Below are positions 7,066-14,298 of a stretch of DNA of 16,494 nt, piece after piece (positions within the stretch are counted from its first letter, which is position 1; the number at the start of each line of letters is the position of its first letter). Position numbers and translations under genes: made by a program. Origin of the DNA: Euryarchaeota archaeon UBA102. Lineage in GTDB: Archaea; Thermoplasmatota; Poseidoniia; MGIII; CG-Epi1. The stretch lies in contig DAHL01000035.1 in assembly GCA_002509225.1 (NCBI GenBank), positions 1 through 16,494 of the forward strand. The letters run 5' to 3'. Below the pieces are notes generated by a model. It had not been told where the DNA came from. It searched no databases and was given only the letters and a program-made list of their open reading frames with translations.

Positions 7066-8261
7066 ATTTGCTAGGATTATGTAAATTGATAGTTACTAAA
7101 ACTACAATTCCGATTCTCATACCTATTCTTGATTTACTAGCTATTTCAATGCCGCCTTTTACGAATCCTTTTGGTGATACTGCAAGATGGATTGAGACTG
7201 ATGGAGGTGTTACTACATTAGCTTGGTTTGTAGCAGTACAGTTCGCCTTTGCTATTGGGATGACGAATCTAGTAATGATGGTTTATTTAGAACGAAAAAT
7301 AGCAGCAAGAATAATGGATCGTAGAGGGCCTATGCTTTCATTTTATGCTTTGAAAGAAATCTTTGACGATTTAGGTAGTGGTGGTGCACGTAATATTATT
7401 AAAAATTATAGTGGAATTGGATTCTTACAGAACGTAGCTGATGGAATTAAATTCTTTACTAAAGAAGCGATTTTTCCAGAGAAGAGTGACAAGTTATTGT
7501 ATAGTATAGCGCCGATAATGTTCATATCTTCGTCTGTTGTTTTATTCGGTTTAGTTCCTCTTTCAGAGAGGTTTGCTGCAAATGCTGCACCGGCTGGAGT
7601 TTTGCTAGTTATGGCTGCTTTTTCTGTGGCACCGGTTAGTATACTTGCAGCTGGTTGGGCTTCGAATAATAAATATACATTGATAGGTGGAATGAGGTCT
7701 GCTGCGCAATTAATGGCGTACGAAATTCCACTATTGCTAAGCATGGCAGGCGTATTCTTAGTAGCTGGTTCATTTCATCCAGTAGACATAGTACAACAAC
7801 AACAGGAAGCAACTTGGTTGTTAGGATTACCAATGTGGAACATTGTACCTCAATTTATCGGGTTTGTAGTGTTTATGATTTGTATTTTAGCAGAAGTAGA
7901 AAGAACGCCTTTTGATCTTCCCGAAGCAGAAGCAGAATTAGTAGAGGGGTGGACTACGGAATATTCAGGAATGAGATTCGGTTTATTTCTAATGGCCGAA
8001 TATATTCGAGGTTTTGCCGGTGCTGCTGTAGCCACTATATTGTTTTTAGGTGGATGGACTGGTCCTGGACTTATTCCAGAATTCTGGTTCTTACTAAAAG
8101 TATATTCAATATTTGTATTCTTCGTATTTTTGCGCTGGACAGTTCCGCGTATAAGAACAGACCAAATTTTGATATTGGGTTGGAAGAGATTATTGCCTCT
8201 TTCGATACTTAACCTTGTTATTGTAATATTGATGACTGAATTTTCATCAGGAGTCCTATAA
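7062..8261 (+). CDS. nuoH: Complex I subunit H (NuoH) with an unusual first-loop insert
   Basis: This 399-residue membrane subunit builds the quinone entry channel and links it to the pump modules; about eight hydrophobic helices are visible. The hallmark cytoplasmic loop is AEVERTPFDLPEAEAELVEG, followed by YSGMRFGLFLMAEY. The first conserved loop begins normally (VYLERKIAARIMDRRGP, to residue 90) and resumes with GFLQNVADGIKFFTKEA (from 120). Between them lie about 20 more residues than in bacterial NuoH (positions about 91-119, containing ALKEIFDDLGSGG). Its ATG overlaps the nuoD stop (ATGA), and the gene ends in a one-base overlap with nuoI. Confidence 0.97.
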   Translation: MNLLGLCKLIVTKTTIPILIPILDLLAISMPPFTNPFGDTARWIETDGGVTTLAWFVAVQFAFAIGMTNLVMMVYLERKIAARIMDRRGPMLSFYALKEIFDDLGSGGARNIIKNYSGIGFLQNVADGIKFFTKEAIFPEKSDKLLYSIAPIMFISSSVVLFGLVPLSERFAANAAPAGVLLVMAAFSVAPVSILAAGWASNNKYTLIGGMRSAAQLMAYEIPLLLSMAGVFLVAGSFHPVDIVQQQQEATWLLGLPMWNIVPQFIGFVVFMICILAEVERTPFDLPEAEAELVEGWTTEYSGMRFGLFLMAEYIRGFAGAAVATILFLGGWTGPGLIPEFWFLLKVYSIFVFFVFLRWTVPRIRTDQILILGWKRLLPLSILNLVIVILMTEFSSGVL

Positions 8262-9058
8262 TGGGAGAATCGAGAAAAACACCTACACCTAGCTTGATTG
8301 ATCTATATATCAAACCGTTTACGGTTACGATAAAACAATTTTTGAGAGCGACTTTTGGAAAGCCTCAAACCGTTCTTTATCCATTGGAAAAGAGAGAATT
8401 GCCTGCAACATATAGAGGAATGAATGCAGTCATATGGGACCTTTGCATAGGTTGTGGAATATGTGCTGAAGTCTGTCCAAATAGATGTCTCAAAATGAAG
8501 CCCGAAGATTTAACAGAAGAAGAGCAATCAAGAGCATGGTATGGTTCTCATCTTGCAAAAAGAAAGAGTACTCCAGAAAGACCTGCCATTAATTTTGGAC
8601 ATTGTATGTTCTGTGGATTTTGCGAAGATTATTGCCCTACTGGTGCAATGACAATGACTGACTTTTATGAAATGGCAGATACTACAAGAGAAGGGTTGGT
8701 TTATCCTGCAAGATCATTGAAAGTAGATTTAGATGAAGTGCCTCAACTACCATTAACAAATTACACCATGGAATCTCCAGCTTTGGATACTGAAGTATGC
8801 ATTGGTTGTAGTAAGTGTGTAGACAATTGTCCAACCAATTGTATAATAATGGATGATGGACCGATAACTAAAACACTGAAAAGTGGAAAGGAAAGGAATG
8901 TTCCAGTTCCGTATTTCGATTATACGATATGTATAGGTTGTTCAACTTGTGTAAAAGTTTGTCCTGTTGACTGTTTGCATATGGAACCGATTGCAAACAC
9001 CGCAACCAGTGGATTAATAGAACAATTGGAGAAAGAGGGAGTAGCTAAAGCTGAATGA
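8261..9058 (+). CDS. nuoI: Complex I subunit I (NuoI) with four [4Fe-4S] motifs
   Basis: This is the 8Fe ferredoxin-like subunit of the peripheral arm, but enlarged. At 265 residues it is longer than usual bacterial NuoI (about 160-180). Four complete C-x2-C-x2-C-x3-C-P motifs are seen: C62/65/68/72, C115/118/121/125, C180/183/186/190 and C224/227/230/234. The first pair is spaced like canonical NuoI, with an N-terminal amphipathic helix (about residues 10-32) for the membrane surface. The second pair looks like an added 2[4Fe-4S] ferredoxin domain. With NuoE, F and G absent, the extra clusters may form the electron entry port. The start overlaps the nuoH stop (TAATG), and the stop overlaps nuoJ (ATGA). 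Confidence 0.96.
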   Translation: MGESRKTPTPSLIDLYIKPFTVTIKQFLRATFGKPQTVLYPLEKRELPATYRGMNAVIWDLCIGCGICAEVCPNRCLKMKPEDLTEEEQSRAWYGSHLAKRKSTPERPAINFGHCMFCGFCEDYCPTGAMTMTDFYEMADTTREGLVYPARSLKVDLDEVPQLPLTNYTMESPALDTEVCIGCSKCVDNCPTNCIIMDDGPITKTLKSGKERNVPVPYFDYTICIGCSTCVKVCPVDCLHMEPIANTATSGLIEQLEKEGVAKAE

Positions 9059-9321
9059 GTGTTGAAGTTGGTGTGTTTTGGTTATTAGCTGGATTAATCC
9101 TATTTGGAGCTTGGGCGATAGTAACTGGAACAGACATAGTTAGATCTATAGTTTGGCTAACAATTGTATTCTTATTAACTTCAGGAATTTTCATTATTGC
9201 TGATGCGGAGTTTTTAGCTGTTATACAGGTATTAGTGTATGTAGGTGCAGTTTCCGTAGTAATACTGTTTGGCGTAATGCTGACTAGAAGAACTTTAAGA
9301 GGTTCGACAGAAGATGTATAG
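9055..9321 (+). CDS. nuoJ: Complex I subunit J, N-terminal half (NuoJ helices 1-3)
   Basis: At 88 residues this is about half the size of normal NuoJ. It has three hydrophobic helices (about residues 6-23, 29-48 and 53-75). The family motif DAEFLAVIQVLVYVGAVSVV is intact and includes the tyrosine/glycine bend of helix 3 that couples quinone chemistry to the pumps. It stops after VMLTRR and a short tail, where bacterial NuoJ goes on to helices 4 and 5; those are in the next gene. An 8-base overlap with its partner and a separate ribosome site there indicate a real split, not a frameshift. A split J subunit is also known in methanogen F420H2 dehydrogenases. Confidence 0.93.
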   Translation: MSVEVGVFWLLAGLILFGAWAIVTGTDIVRSIVWLTIVFLLTSGIFIIADAEFLAVIQVLVYVGAVSVVILFGVMLTRRTLRGSTEDV

Positions 9322-10039
9322 GGATGCAGCAACGATAAGAGACACATTAGTGTCAATTTTAGTGATATATGTAGTGATGGGACTTATTTTTTCACCCTTA
9401 CAAAAATTGAATGAAACTGAATCATTTGAAGAAGGTGTACAACCCATAAAGCCTACTGATGGTTTTTATCATCATAATCAAACCGTTCTATTCGAATGGA
9501 CTTCAGCTACGGAGACATACATAGTGACAATTGAAAACGAAACCGAGATTTTGTTAGAGGAAGAAATATATGAAACATCGAGTTATAGAACGAAAAGATT
9601 GAATGCAGATAATTACACATATCAAATAGAATTTCAATCGATGAATGGTATTGATTTACAGATTGTAAAATCTGGAAATTTCAGCTTAGAAAGTCCATCG
9701 AAACAGACCTTTGAATGGGAAAGAGTGTCTATTACCTATGACATAGCAATCTATGATGGGGCAGTTCTATTCAAAGAAATAAATGATATTGAAACTAATG
9801 ATACGTATGTAGATGGATTTGAAAACGGTGTTAGTTACACATGGCACGTAAAGGCAAATGATGGAGTAGGAACTTCGTCAGAATGGTCAACTAGTTATTC
9901 TGTAAATGTAGGAACGACACATTTTCTTGCGCTAGAATTATTCAACAATTGGCAAATGTCATTTGTATTGATTGGAATGATTTTGGTAATAGCATTAGTG
10001 GGTGGAGTTTTCTTAGCTAGGAGGGAAGAGGATGATTGA
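9314..10039 (+). CDS. nuoJ: NuoJ C-terminal half with a tandem FN3-like extracytoplasmic insert
   Basis: This 241-residue protein has two membrane helices, at about 11-29 and 212-235. The second (FNNWQMSFVLIGMILVIALV then GGVFLAR) and the LALELF before it match the C-terminal helix of NuoJ. Between the helices lie about 170 hydrophilic residues. They hold two similar beta-rich repeats, each starting FEW (about 60-62 and 133-135) and continuing TY-x-I, L-x-E and a final Y-T-x2-V/I pattern. The second ends YTWHVKANDGVGTSSEWS, typical of fibronectin-III-like folds. Six N-glycosylation sequons (N33, N55, N75, N100, N122, N162) all fall in this insert, which supports an outside location. AGAGGT upstream serves as ribosome site. 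Confidence 0.85.
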   Translation: MYRDAATIRDTLVSILVIYVVMGLIFSPLQKLNETESFEEGVQPIKPTDGFYHHNQTVLFEWTSATETYIVTIENETEILLEEEIYETSSYRTKRLNADNYTYQIEFQSMNGIDLQIVKSGNFSLESPSKQTFEWERVSITYDIAIYDGAVLFKEINDIETNDTYVDGFENGVSYTWHVKANDGVGTSSEWSTSYSVNVGTTHFLALELFNNWQMSFVLIGMILVIALVGGVFLARREEDD

Positions 10040-10334
10040 TCCCGTTCATTATCTAGCTTTTTCATCTATGTTGATGATGATAGGTGTTTACGGCGTTATA
10101 ACAAATAGAAATGCAATTGTTGTTTTGATGTCGATAGAAATAATGTTAACTGCTGCAAATGTTAATCTAGTAGGATTCTCTAGTTTCTATAGTGATTTAG
10201 ATGGGCAAATATTTGCATTGTTTGTAATATCAATAGCGGCTGCTGAAGTAGCAATAGCCTTGGCAGTATTTTTGAGTCTGTACAATCAGAGAGATACCAT
10301 TGAGCTCGATTTACTCAATAGGCTGAGGTTCTGA
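10032..10334 (+). CDS. nuoK: Complex I subunit K (NuoK)
   Basis: This 100-residue membrane subunit has three helices, the normal family length. The two glutamates needed for ion transfer are present: E36 in LMSIEIMLTAANVN and E72 in AAAEVAIALAVFL. The start overlaps the end of the NuoJ C-half gene by eight bases, and a strong AGGAGG lies upstream inside that gene. It follows NuoJ as in nearly all complex I operons and forms the link between the quinone module and the antiporter-like subunits. Confidence 0.97.
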   Translation: MIDPVHYLAFSSMLMMIGVYGVITNRNAIVVLMSIEIMLTAANVNLVGFSSFYSDLDGQIFALFVISIAAAEVAIALAVFLSLYNQRDTIELDLLNRLRF

Positions 10335-10335
10335 T

Positions 10336-12429
10336 ATGTTCGGTTTCGATGTTTTAGATTATACATGGTTAATACCTGCATTTCCGTTCTTAGCATTCTT
10401 GGCAATACTGCTTCTTGGAAAGCAAGATTATCCAACATTTAAGGGAGGAGAAAGAGGCGGTGCAATTGCCGCTATGGGTATTGGATTAGCAGCACTCCTA
10501 TCAATAATGACTGCTTATCAAGTTCTAGTTAAGGATGTATTACATGATGAGCATTACATACAGAAAGAAAGAGTGTGGTTTGAAGGGAATACATTTGCAT
10601 TCGATGTCGGAACGTATGTTGATTCTCTAGCTGCCTTGATGTTATTTGTTGTTGGAACAATATCATTCCTAGTTGTTGTATTTTCAATGGGATATATGGC
10701 TGGAGAAGGTGATAGAAGGGTTAGATACTTTGCAGAAATATCTCTTTTTGTTTCGGTAATGTTAGGATTAATAGTTTCTAATTCATTGTTACTTCTTTTC
10801 ATATTTTGGGAATTAGTTGGTGTCTGTTCATATCTTCTAATAGGATTCTGGTACGAGAAACCTTCAGCAGCTTCGGCTGCAAAGAAAGCATTCATAGTTA
10901 CTAGAATTGGAGATATATTCTTCCTGCTCGGATTAATAATATTATACAATACATTTGGAACTCTTAGATTTGACGAATTATTTCATGATCATGACGCTTT
11001 AGCAAGTCATGCAACTGAATTGAAATGGGCAACCTTATGCATATTCGGTGGTGCTGTTGGTAAATCGGCACAATTCCCTCTTCACTTTTGGTTACCAGAT
11101 GCAATGGAAGGGCCGACTACCGTTTCGGCTTTGATACATGCAGCCACGATGGTGAAAGCTGGCGTCTACCTAATTGCAAGATTTTTCCCATTGATGGTTC
11201 ACAGCCCTGATACATTGATTTACATCGCCGTAACAGGTGCTGTAACTGCATTCATTGCAGCTGCAATGGCGATGGTTATGTATGACATAAAACGCGTATT
11301 GGCATATTCTACAATTTCGCAATTAGGATACATGTTCCTTGCACTTGGTGCTGGAGGTTGGGCATTTTGGAATTCAGGAGGTGGAGAATTATCAGAAGCT
11401 CATGGATATACTGCAGGTATGTTTCATCTAATGAACCATGCATTCTTCAAAGCTCTTCTCTTCCTTGGTGCAGGATCTGTAATACATGCAGTCCACACAC
11501 AAGATATGCGTGAAATGGGTGGATTGAGAAAGGCTATGCCTATTACTTCTTTGACTATGGGCTTAGCTGTTTTATCAATCTCAGGAATACCGTTCTTCTC
11601 CGGTTTCTGGTCGAAGGATGAGATATTAGAAGCGGTGCACCATAATGGTGAATATAGTGTGATCTTTAGTTTCCTTTGGGCATTGGCATTACTTACTGCG
11701 GGAATGACTGCATTCTATATGACAAGAATGTGGATGATGACCTTTAGTGGCCCTCTAGAAAAAACCACTACAGAATTAGTCAGAGCTAAGAAATATGATG
11801 ACACTGGCGATTGGGTGTTAGATGAAAAAGAGGTAGAAAGTCATGCTCATGAATCTCCAGGAATTATGACTGTGCCATTGATGATTTTAGGATTTATGGC
11901 AGTCTTTTCCGGATTTTTCCTTTTCGTTGGAAATGGTTTTGGTTCAGCAATATATTATGGACACCATGAATCAACAGACGCATTTGCACTCATTGAACAC
12001 ATAGTTACTTCGAGTTTAACGCACCTCTCGATTGCGGTCGCTCTTACTGGAACTACGTTGGCCACAATAATGTATTATCAAGCAGATTATCCGGGGGCAC
12101 CACCTTCGTCGAAACCTGACTTCATAGCGAAGAATGCAGTTACTAGCTGGCTACATGAATTCCTAAGTCAGAGAATGTACATTGTAGTTCTGACTGATTG
12201 GATAGGAACGAAAACATGGGATACGATATCTCAAATTTGCGATTTATTTGACCGAAAAATAATAGATGGAGTAGTGAATGGAACGGCTTCATTTACAATG
12301 AATTTTGGTGAGAATTTACGTAAAATACATACTGGATTTACTGCACACTACGCATCACTTTCAGTTGGTGGTCTTGGTGTGCTTGTAATTCTTCTTAGAA
12401 TAGTATTTCCTGCAGTGGGGTGGACATAA
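10336..12429 (+). CDS. nuoL: Complex I subunit L (NuoL, antiporter-like)
   Basis: This is the distal proton- or sodium-pumping subunit, with 697 residues and many hydrophobic helices. The pump residues are visible: E159 in IFWELVGVCSYLL, K243 in GKSAQFPLHFWLPDAMEGPT, then H268 and K274 in LIHAATMVKAGVYL. The C-terminal part (about 560-697) is the expected long extension that forms the lateral helix and final membrane anchor in this subunit, which separates it from NuoM and NuoN. There is a one-base gap after nuoK. Its stop overlaps the next ATG by one base (TAATG). Confidence 0.97.
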   Translation: MFGFDVLDYTWLIPAFPFLAFLAILLLGKQDYPTFKGGERGGAIAAMGIGLAALLSIMTAYQVLVKDVLHDEHYIQKERVWFEGNTFAFDVGTYVDSLAALMLFVVGTISFLVVVFSMGYMAGEGDRRVRYFAEISLFVSVMLGLIVSNSLLLLFIFWELVGVCSYLLIGFWYEKPSAASAAKKAFIVTRIGDIFFLLGLIILYNTFGTLRFDELFHDHDALASHATELKWATLCIFGGAVGKSAQFPLHFWLPDAMEGPTTVSALIHAATMVKAGVYLIARFFPLMVHSPDTLIYIAVTGAVTAFIAAAMAMVMYDIKRVLAYSTISQLGYMFLALGAGGWAFWNSGGGELSEAHGYTAGMFHLMNHAFFKALLFLGAGSVIHAVHTQDMREMGGLRKAMPITSLTMGLAVLSISGIPFFSGFWSKDEILEAVHHNGEYSVIFSFLWALALLTAGMTAFYMTRMWMMTFSGPLEKTTTELVRAKKYDDTGDWVLDEKEVESHAHESPGIMTVPLMILGFMAVFSGFFLFVGNGFGSAIYYGHHESTDAFALIEHIVTSSLTHLSIAVALTGTTLATIMYYQADYPGAPPSSKPDFIAKNAVTSWLHEFLSQRMYIVVLTDWIGTKTWDTISQICDLFDRKIIDGVVNGTASFTMNFGENLRKIHTGFTAHYASLSVGGLGVLVILLRIVFPAVGWT

Positions 12430-14297
12430 TGAATGGAAAATATTTCTTAATTGGAATCTGCCTTCTAATGTTACTACCTCAAGTATCTGCAGATAATTAC
12501 ACAATATATGTTGTAGAAGAAGGTTCAGATTACAAATTTGATCCGGAGATTATCAAAGTAAATATTGGTGATAATGTTACATTTGTATGGGTAGATACGC
12601 AATTCAGTCACAACGTAGTGGAAGTAGAAGATGAAGATGCTACAACCTCCAATGGTGGTTTTGAATCGGAATTTGGTGTTGGAAATTATACGTGGGAACT
12701 ACCTGAATTTTATACTACTCAAGAAGGAACATACGAATATGTTTGTACACCTCATGCAACCCTTGGAATGCGAGGAGTTATAGTTGTTGGACCTAGTGCA
12801 ATAGAACTTTCTGAATCTTGGGCAGAGGGGATACCTTGGTTAGCATTTCTGATTTTCACACCATTGATTGGTGTAGCTATGATTCTGTTCTTCCGTCAAA
12901 ATACAGAAGCACCGAGATTGATAGCTATGCTTACAACGATTACGACACTCTGTATGTCTTTGATTGTTTTTACAAAAGCAGGATCTGATAGTGGATTCAA
13001 AATGCTTGAAAATTATGACTGGGCACCTGGATATGGATTTTCATTACTCATAGGAGTGGATGGATTAAGTTCTCCAATGATTCTTCTAACCGGATTACTT
13101 GGACCGATGACGGTGATGTTTGCTTGGGATGAAGAGAAACGTAGAGCCCTATTCTTCTCACTTCTACTATTAATGCAAACTGCAGTCTATGGCGTATTCC
13201 TTACTTTGGACTATCTAATGTTCTATGTTTTCTGGGAATTGACATTGATACCTATGTTCTTTTTGATTGCTGTATGGGGTGGTGAAAATAGAAAATATGC
13301 ATCAATTAAATTCTTCATCTATACATTTACAGCATCGGTAATTATGTTAGTTGGATTTATGGCATTATACTTTGAAGCGGGTCTTGGAACATTTTCAATG
13401 ATAGAGATTGCAAAGGTTTCACCAGAGTTTGATAGAACATTTCAGATATGGACATTTGCAGCCTTATTCATTGGATTTGCTGTCAAAATACCTGTAGTAC
13501 CTTGGCATACTTGGTTACCTGATGCACACGTTCAAGCACCAACTGCTGGAAGTATTATCCTAGCAGGATTGATGTTGAAACTGGGACTTTATGGTATGAT
13601 TAGAGCAGCCCTTACAGCTGCACCACTCGGTGCTGAATACTTCCAAGACTTGATGATTGTTTTAGCTATAATTTCGATATTATATGGTGGAATGTTGAGT
13701 TTAGCACAAGATGATTTGAAAAAATTGGTAGCCTATTCTAGTGTAAGCCATATGGGGATTTCCCTTTTGGGAATAGCGACATTTACAGAATTGGGATTAG
13801 CAGGTGCGATGTACATGGGCTTTGCACATGGAATATTGAGTCCAGGTATGTTTATGATTGCAGGATCGATTCACCATCAAGTTGGAACTAGATCTATAGA
13901 TAAATTAGGAGGGATAGCCCAAAAACAGCCGAATACTGCTGGAATGTATGCAGTGATATTCCTAGGAAGTTTAGGACTGCCTGGATTGGCTGTATTTATT
14001 TCTGAATTGAGTGTTTTCATAGCGTTCTTTGAAACGCATGGATATTGGGTACTTCTACCATTAATGGGTATGTTGATTACTGCTGGATACCATTTATGGG
14101 CTCTTCAAAGATCTGTATTTGGAGAATTGACAGAGAAGATTGATGTTGAAAAAATGCATGAATCACCCTGGTATGAATCGAGCCCTATGTTTGCCGTTAT
14201 TATTTTATCTGTAATCTTTGGAATCTATCCGCACATATTGATGGAACCTGTGACGACAGCTTGCTATGATGTTCTACGTGTAATGGGGGTAATCTGA
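12429..14297 (+). CDS. nuoM: Complex I subunit M (NuoM) fused to an N-terminal secreted blue-copper (plastocyanin-like) domain
   Basis: The 622-residue protein has three parts. Residues 1-21 are a signal peptide (basic start, hydrophobic core LIGICLLMLLP, VSA cleavage site). Residues about 22-122 form a cupredoxin domain with type I copper ligands H61 (FSHNV), C106, H109 and M114; the C-x2-H-x4-M spacing is that of plastocyanin. From about 135 to the end is a full NuoM: E270 in FYVFWELTLIP, K353 in FAVKIPVVPWHTWLPDAH, and the C-terminal HESPWYESSP. NuoM normally has its N-terminus outside, so the copper domain should sit on the outer face. The frame is continuous. A GTG at 12420 is possible, but the ATG at 12429 overlaps the nuoL stop (TAATG) and gives the proper signal peptide. 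Confidence 0.95.
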   Translation: MNGKYFLIGICLLMLLPQVSADNYTIYVVEEGSDYKFDPEIIKVNIGDNVTFVWVDTQFSHNVVEVEDEDATTSNGGFESEFGVGNYTWELPEFYTTQEGTYEYVCTPHATLGMRGVIVVGPSAIELSESWAEGIPWLAFLIFTPLIGVAMILFFRQNTEAPRLIAMLTTITTLCMSLIVFTKAGSDSGFKMLENYDWAPGYGFSLLIGVDGLSSPMILLTGLLGPMTVMFAWDEEKRRALFFSLLLLMQTAVYGVFLTLDYLMFYVFWELTLIPMFFLIAVWGGENRKYASIKFFIYTFTASVIMLVGFMALYFEAGLGTFSMIEIAKVSPEFDRTFQIWTFAALFIGFAVKIPVVPWHTWLPDAHVQAPTAGSIILAGLMLKLGLYGMIRAALTAAPLGAEYFQDLMIVLAIISILYGGMLSLAQDDLKKLVAYSSVSHMGISLLGIATFTELGLAGAMYMGFAHGILSPGMFMIAGSIHHQVGTRSIDKLGGIAQKQPNTAGMYAVIFLGSLGLPGLAVFISELSVFIAFFETHGYWVLLPLMGMLITAGYHLWALQRSVFGELTEKIDVEKMHESPWYESSPMFAVIILSVIFGIYPHILMEPVTTACYDVLRVMGVI

Positions 14298-14298
14298 A

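Noticed and set aside
7949..8212. 87-residue plus-strand frame inside nuoH
   Set aside because: It is an out-of-frame reading of a well-conserved part of NuoH, with no start signal.
9297..9325. Frameshift explanation for the split NuoJ
   Set aside because: The second frame has its own ATG and an AGAGGT ribosome site, the overlap is the usual type in this operon, and the second protein starts with a sensible N-terminus. A split J also occurs in methanogen complexes.
9045..9356. Minus-strand frame across nuoJ
   Set aside because: It is low-complexity, threonine/asparagine-rich sequence, the mirror of hydrophobic codons in nuoJ.
10554..10949. 131-residue minus-strand frame inside nuoL
   Set aside because: It is a shadow of a well-conserved NuoL segment, with no start signal or recognisable domain.
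12420..12428. GTG start for nuoM three codons upstream
   Set aside because: The ATG at 12429 gives the typical TAATG overlap and a cleaner signal peptide. GTG cannot be fully excluded.
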